Assembly: GCA_964020155.1 (NCBI GenBank)
Contig: OZ026562.1
Coordinates: 392,501-456,500, forward strand
Source of the DNA: Chondrilla cf. caribensis
Lineage: Eukaryota; Porifera; Demospongiae; Chondrillida; Chondrillidae
Direction: 5' to 3'
Length of the DNA: 64,000 nucleotides
This document shows positions 24,101 to 52,687 of this stretch, in pieces. Made by a program: the position numbers and the translations under genes. Each line of letters starts with the position of its first letter. Positions within the stretch are counted from its first letter, which is position 1. The notes under the pieces were generated by a model, which was not told the origin of the DNA, did not search any database, and was given only the letters and a program-made list of their open reading frames with translations.

Positions 24101-27100
24101 CTCACGTATGCTGCTACCTGGATGATATTTTGGTGACTGGCAAGGATGATGCTGAACATCTTCAAGTCTTGGAAGAAGTATTCCGCCGCCTGGAGAAGCA
24201 TGGTCTACGACTAAAACGTGAAAAGTGTTCGTTCAAGAAACCATCTGTGGAATATCTTGGACATCGTATTGACGCCACAGGTATCCACACTCTACCGTCC
24301 AAGCTTCAAGCCATACAAGATGCACCTGAGCCACAGAATGTTACCCAGCTGAGATCATTCTTGGGCCTTCTTAACTACTATGGGAAATTCATCGGGAACC
24401 TGTCAACGCTAATCCACCCTTTGAATGAGTTGCTGAAGACAGACAATCCCTGGAACTGGACCCAAGATTGTGCTAAGGCTTTTGTTGATGCCAAGGAGGC
24501 CCTTACCTCATCCACTGTCCTAGCACATTTTGATCCCAAGCTGCCAATAACGCTGGCAGGAGATGCTTCATCCTATGGGATTGGTGCCGTTATCTCACAT
24601 GTTTACCCAGATGGTTCTGAACGACCTATCGCTTTCGCATCTCGAACCTTGACCAAAAGTGAGAGGAACTACGCCCAACTGGAGAAGGAAGCCCTGTCGC
24701 TAGTTTTCGGCATCAAGAAATTTCATCAGTATTTGTATGGCCGCAGTTTCACGCTAGTCACAGATCACAAGCCATTGTTGGCTCTCCTGGGACCCAAGTC
24801 AGGGATTCCTTCATTAGCTGCTGCAAGGTTACAGAGATGGGCAGTTCTGCTGGCTGCCTACACCTATCAACTCAAGTTTCGATCCACACAGCATCATGCA
24901 AATGCCGATAGTCTTTCACGTTTACCGCTGGATAGTACCGGACCAGAGCTCGCATCAGAAGCCTCACTTTACAACATTGCCCAGTTAGAGTCTTTACCTG
25001 TCACCAGTAAACAGGTTGAACAGGGTACATCCAAGGATCCAACCCTCAGTCTAGCCTGGCGTTACACCAAAGAAGGATGGCCAGCCAATGTTCCAGAGCA
25101 CTTGACACCATTCTATCGGCGCAAGGATCAGCTCACTGTTGAAGGACACAGTTTGCTGTGGGGAGTTCGTGTTGTCATCCCAGCAAAATTTCGTGCTACC
25201 CTCCTCAAGGAACTCCATCAATCGCATCCTGGTGTTGTGAAGATGAAAGCTATTGCTCGCAGTTATTTTTGGTGGCCCAATTTGGATCAGGACATCGAAG
25301 CACTTGTGAAGGGATGCACACCCTGCCAAGAAGAGAAACCCGCACCTCCAGTGCTCCCGCTTCATCCTTGGTCTTGGCCCTCTAAGCCTTGGACCAGAAT
25401 CCATGTAGATTTCGCTGGACCATTTCAAGGCAAGATGTTCCTCATTGTCATCGACGCCCATTCCAAGTGGCCAGAAGTTTACGAAACAACTTCCACCACA
25501 GCGGATTACACCGTTAGGATACTTCGCCACATCTTTGCCTCGCATGGTCTCCCACATCAGTTGGTTTCGGACAATGGACCACAGTTTGTGTCGCATGTCT
25601 TTGCCGCATTCCTGCAACAAAATGGTATCCAGCACATCAAATGTACCCCTTATCATCCATCATCCAATGGACTTGCGGAAAGGTTTGTACGCACCTTCAA
25701 GTCAGCCATGAAGGCAGGAGAGAAAGATGGGCTTTCTTTGTCTCACAGGCTCGCTAATTTCCTCTTCACCTATCGTTCCACTCCTCACTCCTCCACTGGT
25801 CGTACTCCTAGTCAACTCTTCCTTCAGCGTGACTTACGTACCAGATTGGACTTGCTGAAGCCTAACGTTGAACACCATGTCTTGGACAGTCAAGCCTCTC
25901 AAGCCAAACACCATGACCGAAAGGCCAAGTCTAGGTCATTCCACACTGACCAATCCGTGTGGATAAGGGATTTTATTTCCAAGAAATGGATTAAAGGGAA
26001 AATCACAAAACAACATGGCCCCTATTCATTCCAAGTCCGCACAGAGTCAGGTCAGTTTTGGAGAAGGCATGCTGACCAACTGCGAGACCGTATGCCATCT
26101 CAGGATGTGTCAGCACCATCAACTCCACTATCCTCCACTGATGCCTACATGTTTTACGATGAGTCAATGCCGGTTGCGGATCCACCAGTACAGCAACCAT
26201 CCGTGGATTTCAACAGCCCAAGATATCCGCAACGTGAACGCCGCCCACCAGTTCGGTTCCACTATTGAACATTTTGTGTTTTAGGTCTATCTTTATTTAG
26301 TGGGGGAGGAAATGTAATGTTATTAGTACAGGTATCTGTCAGTATCATTTGGTATCTATTAGTATCATTATGATGTAACACTGTGATGTAATACTGTTTG
26401 TCTTTTGGGTTCTTGTACTTCACTTTGATGTATGTTAGTCCTACCCTCTTGTCTTATGCCTAAGTGATTGTAGCTAATCCATTATGTGTTAGTAGTATAT
26501 ATTCTGTATGATCTGTATGATCCATTATTGATTGTTGTAGTAGTTGTGTTAGTTGTTGGCCTCAGTGCCTCAGAGTCAATAATTCAGTACTTCAGTGAAG
26601 AAGTGTCGTTCTCGCGTATGTTAGTAGTTCGGAGTCAGTTAGATATAATACATTACACACACTACACCCATACTTGTATGAGGACACACAGTACACACTT
26701 CACCCATACTTGTATGAGGACACACAGTACACACTACACCCATACTTGTATGAGGACACACAGTACACACTACACCCATACTTGTATGAGGACACACAGT
26801 ACACACTTCACCCATACTTGTATGAGGACACACAGTACACACTTCGCCCATACTTGTATGAGGACACACAGTACACACTTCACCCATACTTGTATGAGGA
26901 CACACAGTACACACTTCACCCATACTTGTATGAGGACACACAGTACACACTCCACCCATACTTATATGAGGACACACAGTACACACTTCGCCCATACTTG
27001 TATGAGGACACACAGTACACACTTCGCCCATACTTGTATGAGGACACACAGTACACACTTCACCCATACTTGTATGAGGACACACAGTACACACTCCACC

Positions 27101-29668
27101 CATACTTGTATGAGGACACACAGCACACACTTCACCCATACTTGTATGAGGACACACAGTACACACTTCACCCATACTTGTATGAGGACACACAGCACAC
27201 ACTTCACCCATACTTGTATGAGGACACACAGTACACACTCCACCCATACTTGTATGAGGACACACAGTACACACTCCACCCATACTTGTATGAGGACACA
27301 CAGTACACACTTCACCCATACTTGTACAGGTTCTGCTCTGCACATACATACCTTGTACAGCAACTGGAGCTGAAGCTGAAAGCACATCATACCTGTTCTC
27401 TGGACGACACTCGTAAACACCTCTGTTACTGTACTGTATGTTAGTAATGGTCAGAGAACCATACTCGGCTGGTACAGCAGGGACCACTTCACCATTGGAA
27501 CCAGTTATAACTGCAGAGTTGATGAGGTGACCATCAATTGTGGAGGAGTTAGTAGAACCAATCTCCACTGTGATGTTAGAGGCATTAGTGAAGTACCAGG
27601 TGACACGGTGGAGTGGCTCAGCTACAGCGTAGCACACCAGAGTGACCTCACTACCATTGACAGCTTGCTGACCAGAAGGTCGTCCCAGAAATCGAGGAGG
27701 ACCTAAGTAAACAAACAAATAGTGATTGGAGTAAACAACAACAACCAATCAACATCTTCTCACAAACCTTCAACAACAAACTCAATTGAAGCACTTCCAC
27801 TTCCTGCAGCATTGGTGGCCATGCATGTGTAGTTGCCTTCCAAAGCATTGCTGACATTGAGTATGGTGAGAATCAACCTGTCTTCTGATAGCATGTAGTC
27901 ATCTCCATTAGTGATCATGTCATCTACCACTGTCCCATTGACATCAGCAAAGATCCAGACAACACCACTTGGTACAACTTGTGGGCAGTCATCTTGGATT
28001 TCACAAGACAGGGTCTCATTCATAAAGTTGATTCCAGTCACTAGAGGCTCCACTGCTGTGACAGTGGGAGGGACTGTGTGGGGAGAGAGGATTGGGGATG
28101 GACAGTGGAACGACATGGAGAGACTGGGAATGTAGGTATGTCCCCATATGTGTACATGCAGGAGGTTGACTATTGAACAATGTACTACTAATGTCTCACA
28201 AAACACTGGGAATACACCAGAAATGTAATTGTAATAACTGTACATTTGAGGAATGTACTTATGTACACTAATGTACGTACAATGTATACAATGCCATGTA
28301 CACGATAACTGTACACATGAGGAATACATGGTCACAGTAGGTTGACCTGAGGATGTACTTTACCTGAAACTGGGACACCCTGTGTAGCAGTGTCTGTACT
28401 TGTTGTAGTTCCATCTGAATTACTAGCTGTACATGTCACTGATCCACAGTCAGAAAAGGTGATACTGTAGAAGGTTATACTCCTCGTTGTGGTGAAGGGG
28501 GCAGTAGGAGTGGCAGTGACAGTTGTGATGGGGTCTCCAGTCTCGTTAGAAGCAGAAATGTCAGTTGTTGTGAATGAGATGGTCACTTCGGGATATCCAG
28601 TAGCTGTACAGGTCACAGTGAGGTTACTACCGGGTGACTGTGAACCAAGTGTGGGGAGTGAGGCTGATGGGGAGGCTGTGAGTGTGGGGTGTAGGGGAGG
28701 TATGTCACATGACATGAAAGACAATCAAACTGAGGTCTATAACTAAAGGTACCACTCACCATAAGTCCTGTACAATGTACTCTCGTTAGCCATTTCTGGT
28801 CTAACAGCCAATGCTGTCTCCAAGATAAGAGGTACATAATACCCTGCTTGATGTGATGATGAAGCTGTAGCAATCAACACACTTTGTTGTAAGTTTGAAC
28901 TTGATACACCTAGATCTGAACTGATCATTAGTGTAGTACGACCACTACTTGCACCAGTTGGACTAGTGGGATCATAGACCCAGCTATTATCAAAGAACTC
29001 TCCTCTAATTTGTACTTCAACATAGATCTCCTCATTACTATCGTACACTTGGTAACGTGGTGTTACCGGGGTGACAGTGATTGGACCTGTGACAAGACAC
29101 ATCATAACAAATGAGTTATTGTTGTTCTCAACATCAACCAGTCATTACATGTACCAACCAGTTATTGTGTATCGCCAATCAACTGTCATTTTTAACAAAC
29201 CATCCATCACACACACACCACAATCAGTCGTGTACACACACACACACACACAATGACACTGCTCACCTGTGCCATACTGAGCATGACCGATACGTCTTGA
29301 CTCTGTCATCCCACCATCAGTAGTGGTGGCCTGACAGATGTATCGTCCATTGTGAGCTGCTTGGAAGTTGTTGAATGTCAAAGTAACATTAACACTATTG
29401 GTACCAGTGCCATCAGTTTTAGTGATGAATGTATCAGCCAATGTCTCATTAGTGATGGGACTGGTCAAGTTGTCTATGTAGAAATCAGCAACAAATGAAC
29501 CACTAGGACGCTGTACGTCACAGGAGATAGTGAAGGATGATCCTGCTATGATGTTGAACCTTCTACCGTTAGTATTAGGGTTAGTGGACCGTACACTTGA
29601 TGGAGGGGCCAGACTGGCTGTACTATTATTGAACTGTCCACCTGTTGGTGAGTACAGAGAGAGGAGAT
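18143..29668 (-). CDS. Receptor C: six Ig-like and four FN3 domains, TM, ITIM-like tail
   Basis: Exons in transcript order: 29267-29668, 28760-29086, 28364-28675, 27768-28073, 27352-27702, 21317-21700 (Ig-like); 20858-21208, 20474-20788, 20112-20402, 19883-19989 plus 19375-19627 (FN3 1-4); 19164-19228; 18561-19012 (juxtamembrane and TM); 18143-18386 (tail). GT-AG throughout; in frame for about 1386 aa. The ASPS-type Ig is followed directly by the PPTVTAV-type Ig, so sixteen Ig exons present in D are missing. The tail has IVYSTV (strict ITIM pattern), NPAYESL, VYDYI and YANF. The 5.65-kb intron between the last two Ig exons holds a minisatellite and a Ty3/gypsy element in antisense. The signal exon is not settled. 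Confidence 0.82.
21729..21951 (+). repeat. 36-bp minisatellite, left part
   Basis: About six copies of TACACACTTCACCCATACTT plus a 16-bp remainder, interrupted by the Ty3/gypsy insertion and resumed at 26658. It is the same intronic array as 35459-36535 in receptor D. Confidence 0.95.
21952..22296 (+). repeat. 5' LTR
   Basis: 345 bp, TGT...ACA ends. A TGGCGACGAGGAT sequence follows four T residues after the LTR, at the usual primer-binding-site position; the matching tRNA was not determined. Confidence 0.95.
22312..26268 (+). CDS. Gag-Pol polyprotein of Ty3/gypsy element
   Basis: About 1318 residues with no stop or frameshift; gag and pol are one frame. I chose the ATG at 22312 because the frame upstream has only a TTG. 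Order: gag region (about 1-220), two CCHC zinc knuckles (CYRCGKTNHQAHQC near 231 and CHSCGKKGHIAPVC near 251), aspartic protease VDTGAE (Asp near 322), reverse transcriptase with YLDD (near 602), RNase H (AGDASSYGIGAV near 751), integrase HHCC zinc finger (about 968-1003) and DDE catalytic core (Asp near 1033, Asp near 1087, Glu near 1123; D-x35-E). There is no envelope-like frame and no chromodomain that I can see. It looks competent for retrotransposition by sequence; activity is untested. Confidence 0.95.
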   Translation: MGSNSTFLGSLSGFDPDQESISSYIERVSLFFAANDVPEEKQAAVFLSVVGASTYGLLRTLLTPAKPSEKSLADLTSALVAHYEPKPMIITQRFHFHRRNQDPTESISEYVAALRKLSTFCEFGDQLDDALRDRLVCGVHSEALQKVLLSTKDLTFKAAMEKALSMEAAERNTKELHAKGTLPVNKVTKPLPTSRVSASSTTAHPLQSRGPHQRPHQKPHQPPRAHPSKSCYRCGKTNHQAHQCRHSDSTCHSCGKKGHIAPVCRSKRRSAARTHAVNISPDEQLPPVEELHLFHLGLDSNSTSPITVELKINALPISMEVDTGAEVSVMSESRFRQHFPKDELHHSHIQLKSYTGNNIPVCGETMVQVTYGAQSTRLPLVVVTGDRPSLMGRNWLREIKLDWKNIATITRPQSSSPEALIRRYPKVFQNGLGTFSGEKVKIQVRPEANPRFHKFRPVPFAIKDAVEQELDRLESEGIIEKVATSDWAAPIVAVPKKDGMYRLCGDYKVTTNSVLEVEQYPLPNPTDLFASLAGGKSFTTLDLTQAYQQLLLDDNSKKYTTINTHKGLYQYTRLPFGIASAPAIFQKTMDTILQGIPHVCCYLDDILVTGKDDAEHLQVLEEVFRRLEKHGLRLKREKCSFKKPSVEYLGHRIDATGIHTLPSKLQAIQDAPEPQNVTQLRSFLGLLNYYGKFIGNLSTLIHPLNELLKTDNPWNWTQDCAKAFVDAKEALTSSTVLAHFDPKLPITLAGDASSYGIGAVISHVYPDGSERPIAFASRTLTKSERNYAQLEKEALSLVFGIKKFHQYLYGRSFTLVTDHKPLLALLGPKSGIPSLAAARLQRWAVLLAAYTYQLKFRSTQHHANADSLSRLPLDSTGPELASEASLYNIAQLESLPVTSKQVEQGTSKDPTLSLAWRYTKEGWPANVPEHLTPFYRRKDQLTVEGHSLLWGVRVVIPAKFRATLLKELHQSHPGVVKMKAIARSYFWWPNLDQDIEALVKGCTPCQEEKPAPPVLPLHPWSWPSKPWTRIHVDFAGPFQGKMFLIVIDAHSKWPEVYETTSTTADYTVRILRHIFASHGLPHQLVSDNGPQFVSHVFAAFLQQNGIQHIKCTPYHPSSNGLAERFVRTFKSAMKAGEKDGLSLSHRLANFLFTYRSTPHSSTGRTPSQLFLQRDLRTRLDLLKPNVEHHVLDSQASQAKHHDRKAKSRSFHTDQSVWIRDFISKKWIKGKITKQHGPYSFQVRTESGQFWRRHADQLRDRMPSQDVSAPSTPLSSTDAYMFYDESMPVADPPVQQPSVDFNSPRYPQRERRPPVRFHY
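26313..26657 (+). repeat. 3' LTR
   Basis: 345 bp, one mismatch from the 5' LTR, preceded by the polypurine tract. Confidence 0.95.
26658..27335 (+). repeat. 36-bp minisatellite, right part
   Basis: About 19 copies continuing the array cut by the retrotransposon. It lies between the GPPRF-type and VSPF-type Ig exons of receptor C, just after the donor at 27351. Confidence 0.95.
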
Positions 29669-31009
29669 CTGTGGGTGAGAATGAGGACATGAGGTAGACA
29701 CAGTTAAAGTCTAGTCACTTGCACAAAATGAGAGGAAGGTTCCAACTCCCATGGATGTAATGTAGAATAATGAATTTTATGTAGCAAGATGAGGTGGACA
29801 ATTAGACAACTTCCATTCCCTGGGAGATTATATGAGATTAGATGAGGTGGACATGGATGTAACAACAGTGAAGAACTACTAGGAACTGACATGTACAAGA
29901 CAATTAAGATATTGAAAAATATCATAGAATTGAAGAAATAATTTTGTAATGTGTACAAAAAGCAGGCGCAATAATAATAAAATAATGAAAAATGAAAATG
30001 AAAAAAAATGTAAGTAATAAATATTATGTAACAGGACAAGGTGAACTGTACAGTATCCATGCCACATCATTCCAACAAGTCAATTCTGAATCAGTTCAGA
30101 TATGTTTCATTAGAGAATGAGTCACTGTTCAATTATTTCATTTCTGATTGCACATGTATTGACTGGACACAGCACTGCAATCGGTGTGGGCAGTGGTACA
30201 AGGTGTGTACAGGTGAGGGAGTGTGGGATTATGGCAACAGTATACAAGAGAGTACAATAAATATTATGTAGCAGGACAAGGTAAACTGTACATTATTCAT
30301 ACCACATCATTCCAAAACAAGTCAATTCAGTTCAGACATGTTTCATTAGAGAATGAGTCACTGTTCAATTATAATGTACTGACTGGACACAGCAGTACAA
30401 TCAGTGTGGGCAGTGGTACAAGGTGTGTACAGGTGAAGGAGTGTGGGATAGCGGAGATCATGGCAACAGTACACATGCAGAGTGGAATGCCATGTGTGTC
30501 ACCCTGTAACAGCGAAATATATACGGACACTACAAGGTTGACTCCTGATAACAGACTATGAAGAAACATCTATATCTTATGCTATCAATGTATGGTCATC
30601 CACTAACATGCACAAGGATGGATGGTGATGATGGATGATGGATGGTGATGATGGATGATGGATGTCCTCAAGTATTTAATTTAGTAATTTAAAAATACTA
30701 AAAGGCATTCTATACTCACTAGATACACAGAATATCGAGTGTACAGGTTGTGACATCCACGAACGTATACACCTTTCAACTTACAATAAATACTGATGGA
30801 CAGTTTCAATGATGACATGTTCAATCCTCTGAGGTCCAGTTCGAAAGACTTCTCCGTTCAGTAATTAGAAAATAATACCTTGTCGGCGAAACAGGACACT
30901 CTATAGCCGCGAGGAAAGAGCGAATGAATTAACTTAGTGTTGGTATATTTAAACACTATAATACTCTAGTGCTATTTATTACAGTGAAGTTTAACGTCCA
31001 CAAATACCA
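29669..31009 (-). other. 5' flank / first intron region of receptor C
   Basis: It contains a roughly 220-bp direct duplication (about 30010-30235 and 30250-30475), a GATGGATGGTGATGATG simple repeat at 30615-30665, and a candidate signal-peptide ORF starting at 30569 (MFLHSLLSGVNLVVSVYI). The latter could splice after CTGTTACAGG (donor GTGACA, phase 1) into the first Ig exon. The signal exon is plausible but unproven. Confidence 0.35.
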
Positions 31010-31300
31010 AAATGTGATAAGGGCTGGGCTTCGATATGGACCATTGACATCGGTGATTCCCACGGTACATCACAGACGAATCAACAGAACTCGCACGTAC
31101 ATGTGACTCACTTGTACTGCTAATCCGTACCGTGTATTCAATATATCTTCAATTTTCTGTTGGGATTCCGTCTCGCTCTTCGATTCGCGTAGCACACACG
31201 AGCAGCTACTGCCGTTTACAATGGTGGTCTGGGTCGCTGGATGACAACGTTAGTAATGTTACGTCATACTGCACGTCGCGATCGTTCGTGCCACCTCTTG
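31010..31300 (-). promoter_or_regulatory. Conserved upstream block of receptor C
   Basis: Copy of the upstream block with donor ACACG|GTACGG (exon end 31131), a weaker donor than in A', B and D. It joins MSH-flank sequence through a short TG-rich stretch at about 31400-31460. Confidence 0.4.
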
Positions 31301-31467
31301 TAGGTTGCCACAACAATATGCTATGTCTCCGTTTAACCTCTTGGCTATCCTCCCCTTAGCTATGTCAGTTAGTGGAGATGTAACTATGTAGAATAGATGT
31401 ATCAGAAAGTGTGTCTGGTGTGTGTGTGTGTGTGTCTGGTGTGTGTGGTGTGTGTGTGTATTGATAT

Positions 31468-31700
31468 GTAGTGTTTGGAACACTTTACATCGAGGACATG
31501 TATTGTATTGTAATCTTATTTTGATTCCACTCTACCAGTGAATGGATATGACCAAGTTCAGCCTCATTAGATTGGATTTGCACTGCTATGTACAGCTGGT
31601 ATTGGGACGTACTCTAGATGTGTATGCACTAGCTGTATGTATGTATCATATGCAATACATTACAAGTTGATCACCAAGTGCACTTAATTAATGGTGCATG
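31468..31700 (+). pseudogene. MutS/MSH 3'-flank relic, duplicate 3
   Basis: Only the 3' untranslated flank is left, starting at GTTTGGAACACTTTACATCG and running through the CTGCTATGTACAGCTGG block (one copy). No MSH coding sequence remains. Confidence 0.8.
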
Positions 31701-31888
31701 TATATCTGAATAATAATTATAACATAAACTTTATATAAATGTTTAATGTTTGTGCAAAGAACAATGAATAGACCTGGTGTATGGTCCAATGTTGACCACA
31801 TAACATGTATACATGTATGTACTATGTACAAAGTTAGTTTAGATATACAAAACTACTTTCAAACATTACAAATCACACAATTCCTATT

Positions 31889-48934
<17,046 letters not shown>

Positions 48935-49894
48935 CTGTGGGTGAGGATGAGGACATGAGGTAGACACAGTCAAAGTCTAGTCACTTGCACAAAATGAGAG
49001 GAAGGTTCCAACTCCCATGGATGTAACAACAGTGAAGAACTACTAGGAACTGACATGTACAAGACTATTAAGACATTGAAAGATTACAATGAATTGAAGA
49101 AACTATGTCATAAAATGTGTACAAGGAATAAGCGAGTACAATAAATATTATGTAGCAGGACAAGGTGAACTGTACAGTATCCATACCACATCATTCCAAC
49201 AAGTCAATTCAGTTCAGACATGTTTCATTAGAGAATGAGTCACTGTTCAATTGTTTCATTTCTGATTGCACATGTATTGACTGGACACAGCACTGCAATC
49301 AGAGTGGGCAGTGGTACAAGGTGTGTACAGGTGAGGGAGTGTAGGATAGTGGAGATCATGGCAATAGCATATGCAGAGTGGAATGCCATGTGTGTCAACC
49401 AGTAACAGTGAAATAATAAACAGTAAAATATATACGGACACTACAAGGTTGACTCCTGATAACAGACTATGAAGACACATCTATATCTTATACTATCAAT
49501 GTATGGCCATCCACTAACACGCACATGGATACAAGTACGTAGATGGTGTCAATGTCCGTAAGTATCAGTAAAATACTACTAAAGGCATTATAATATTATA
49601 CTCACTAGATATACAGAATATTGAGTGTACAGGTTGTGACATCCACGAAGGTATGCACCTTTAACTTACAATAAATAGTGATGGACAGTTTCAATGCTGA
49701 CATGTTCAGTCCTCTGAGGTCCAGTTCGAAAGACTTCTCCGTTCAGTAATTAGAAAATAATACCGTGTCGGCGAGACAGGACACTCTATAGCCGCGAGGA
49801 ATGAGCGAATGAAATAAATTAAATGACTTCGTGTCAATATTTAAACAACGTAATGCTTAGTGCTATTTTACAGTGAAGTCTAAACGACCACAAA
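48935..49894 (-). other. 5' flank / first intron region of receptor D
   Basis: Homologous to the flanks of A-C. It contains two leader-like ORFs: MDTVQFTLSCYIIFI near 49190 (no donor in the right phase) and MCLHSLLSGVNLVVSVYILL from 49480 (phase 1 possible only at a weak GTTGAC donor). Neither is proven to be the signal exon. Confidence 0.3.
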
Positions 49895-50300
49895 CATCAC
49901 AATGTGATAAGGGCTGGGCTTCTAAATCTACATGGACCATTGATATAGTTTGTTGGTTTTTTTTACTACGGTCCATGCTGTACATCACAGACCAACCAAC
50001 TCGCACGTACATGTGACTCAATTGTACTGCTAATCCTTACCGCGTGTTCAAGATGTCTTCAATTTTCTGTTGTGATTTCGTCTCAAGTGATTCGCGTAGC
50101 ACACACGAGCAGCTACTGCCGTTTACAATGGGTCTGGGGTATGGTCACTGGATGCAAACGGTAGTATTGTTACGTCATACTACATGTCATTCACGTGATC
50201 AGCCGCCTCGTGGGAGGACCAAGTCACTTCCTTTAGCTCCTTCTCCGCCTTGAGGAGCCTCGAACCTACGATATATCACTTCCCTACCTGCGAAATATCG
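49895..50300 (-). promoter_or_regulatory. Conserved upstream block of receptor D (most complete copy)
   Basis: Contains the GATAAGGGCTGGGCTTC segment, the CGCACGTACATGTGACTCA segment, donor ACGCG|GTAAGG (exon end 50041), the CGTCTCAAG core, a CACGTGATCAG E-box-like site and the TCACTTCCTTTAGCTCCTTC segment. It is absent upstream of E. Confidence 0.45.
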
Positions 50301-50862
50301 TCGATAACTCCTGAAAAAGAGAAAATCCGAAGATACGTGAAGTAGAGTAGAGTAGCCGATGATGTCGGTCCGACCCTTGGGCCGCTGGGCCCCCCTCTAC
50401 CTGGTTGCTGCTTGTAAGTTTGTCTGTACTCGGAAATGGAGTAGTATCGTGCTGTGTGTGCTCCACGTTACCACATGCTCTTCAGAGCAGTGTCCACTCC
50501 CGTATATTACTGTACCTGGTGTAGAGTGACACGAGGTAGTTCCGATCATGGTGACCAGCACACGGGAAGCACATTGATGGCTTCGCTGTCAGGCCTGTTG
50601 TAACTAAGGGATACCACTACCAGTGGAACACGGTAGTCGTTCTCCGAGGCTTAGCGTTTTGAAATAGTGAACTGTGTATCCCAAAATTACCTGAATTAGT
50701 CTACGTGTATCGTGATCGAATCCCCCCATTTTACCTTATAGCTCGCACCACATTAACGTTACACATCGAAGCCTCGGAATCCGTTTACCTAGTTTGACTG
50801 TTGCGTAGGTTAAGTATAGGGAAGAAATCTTCAAAGTGATAAACGAATTTTATCAAATATAT

Positions 50863-50885
50863 TGTGTGTGTGTGTTGTGTGTGTT

Positions 50886-50943
<58 letters not shown>
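50863..50943 (+). repeat. (TG)n microsatellite
   Basis: In the spacer of the inverted repeat, with a few TTG interruptions at its start. Confidence 0.95.
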
Positions 50944-50947
<4 letters not shown>

Positions 50948-51238
50948 TGTTTATTTGTACAGTGAATTGTCTTGAATTACAAGCCTTGATGTAGTCCTTT
51001 TTGGATGGCTGTTTCCCAGTTATTTGTTTTGACTACAACATTGGAGGATTGTAATGCTGGACACATTTGTGTGAGGTCCAGTGCTTCCTCACACCTTACT
51101 GTTCTCCTTATACACACTGCTGTGGTGAATACCTTGTAGCTGTGTAAATGATGGGCATGAGTGTTTGCCTTTTTAGGATTGGGGTATTGTGTATGGATTG
51201 GATCATGCACTTAGTATCTTCACCTTGTTAGGGCATAT

Positions 51239-51240
<2 letters not shown>

Positions 51241-51307
<67 letters not shown>

Positions 51308-51328
51308 CGCACACACACACACACACAC
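51241..51328 (+). repeat. (CA)n microsatellite
   Basis: In the spacer of the inverted repeat. Confidence 0.95.
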
Positions 51329-52687
51329 ATTCTCATACACAAGTAATATTTAGTTTGGGTTTTAACATAATGTGAAGATGATTTTAAACAACGTACTAAC
51401 TGTATGTGCTGTGAGAGGGTAGGATGGTTGCAGGTTGTACCTTGTGTTAGGGAGAGGAATTTGAACAGTGTGTGCTGAGACATTTCTTGGACACTCCAAG
51501 TATTAACAGAATGTAGGTAAGAATCACAAGATGGAGAGGAATCTCCAGGGTATTTTTTTCGTCAAGAGTGTACCAAAAGCCAACTCTTTGGCTCTTCCAT
51601 TGCATGTCATGTATGACTCCATTTATTATGATGGTTCAGATTAAATTGTTGCCACAGTGGGTGTATGATATTATGTATGTAAGTTATCAATTTGGTCTTG
51701 TTTGTTGTTAACTTGGGATGAATATTCCAATCCATGTTTGTCATCTTTCAGCTGCACAGTTTTCCCTTCCAGTGTTTGGTTTGTTTTCATTGTCATTTTC
51801 TATTCTTTCCAACTGAATACCACGGTATTGTCCTCAGCTGACGGCATGTCCTGAGCTGTTAGTGGGTAGGGGTTGGAATGGAGAGGAACGAACAGCTCTG
51901 TTTGGTGCATTGTGTTCTGGTTTGAGAGGAAATTCGTTAAGACCTTCTACTGTTGGTTTATTGTGTTTTGTTGTCAGAGAGAATTCTTCAAGACATGCCT
52001 CCACTAGCTGAGCTGCTGACTGTTGCACTACTCCAACACATACAGTATACAAGTACAGTGGTAGTTGAAGACGTCTCTGTTTGTTAAAATCTGTATCTTG
52101 TCTGGATGGGTTGGATTATGTTTCAGAATTTAGAAGATTGAGATTGTAGAAGTGGTAGATTGCACAATGGTGTGTTTACGTGATGATGTGATGTCCCCCA
52201 CCAGTGGGAACGTTGTCCCCTGTCTCCTTCTCTGTCTATTGGGCATTCTCACAATTTTGATTGCATGTTGCATTCCATCTATGTGGACAGTGTGTAGTGC
52301 CTTTACTGTAACGGGTGAAGTGCCTTTCTTCTCTAGTGGATCAAATGTGGTTACCTTAGGATGTGCGGAATTGAGGAATATATTGTGAGATGTATGTATA
52401 GCTGATATCCAACATAAGTTATATGCTCAGGTGTCCGGATGTCCTTTGTGGACAGGTGTGAGAACAGCTGAGTCACCTGGGAGGTCTGGTGGGTAAATCC
52501 CTAATATGGTACCAAGCCACGCCCACTGTTTATATACAGTTGACCACAGGTGCTATGAATATTGTTATGGTCCCCCCCCAGGGAATGAAAGTTGTTTACG
52601 GGTACCTCATCCATTACTACAATGCCATACATAATATGGTGCTGCCAACCATGTCCTGGCCTTTGCTCATAATAATATTAGTATTTT

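Larger units (their letters stand above)
21952..26657 (+). mobile_element. Ty3/gypsy LTR retrotransposon, nearly intact, recent
   Basis: Complete element: 5' LTR 21952-22296, internal region with a single gag-pol frame, polypurine tract TGGGGGAGGAAA at 26301-26312, 3' LTR 26313-26657. Both LTRs are 345 bp, start TGTAATG and end CATTACA, and differ at one position by my reading (C versus A in AGTAGT[C/A]TATATT). The target duplication is CACAC (21947-21951 and 26658-26662), inside the 36-bp minisatellite. It is opposite in orientation to receptor C. The near-identical LTRs mean the insertion is young or recently converted. Confidence 0.95.
50301..52687. other. Spacer of the inverted repeat, no gene recognised
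   Basis: Holds a (TG)n tract at 50863-50943 and a (CA)n tract at 51241-51328. Short open frames exist on both strands, but none resembles a family I know and none has supporting splice structure. Confidence 0.4.

Noticed and set aside
29704..30060. MDTVQFTLSCYIIFI leader-like ORF as the receptor signal exon (also at 4283 and about 49190)
   Set aside because: Hydrophobic start is attractive, but no donor in phase 1 is available to reach the first Ig exon; left unresolved rather than called.
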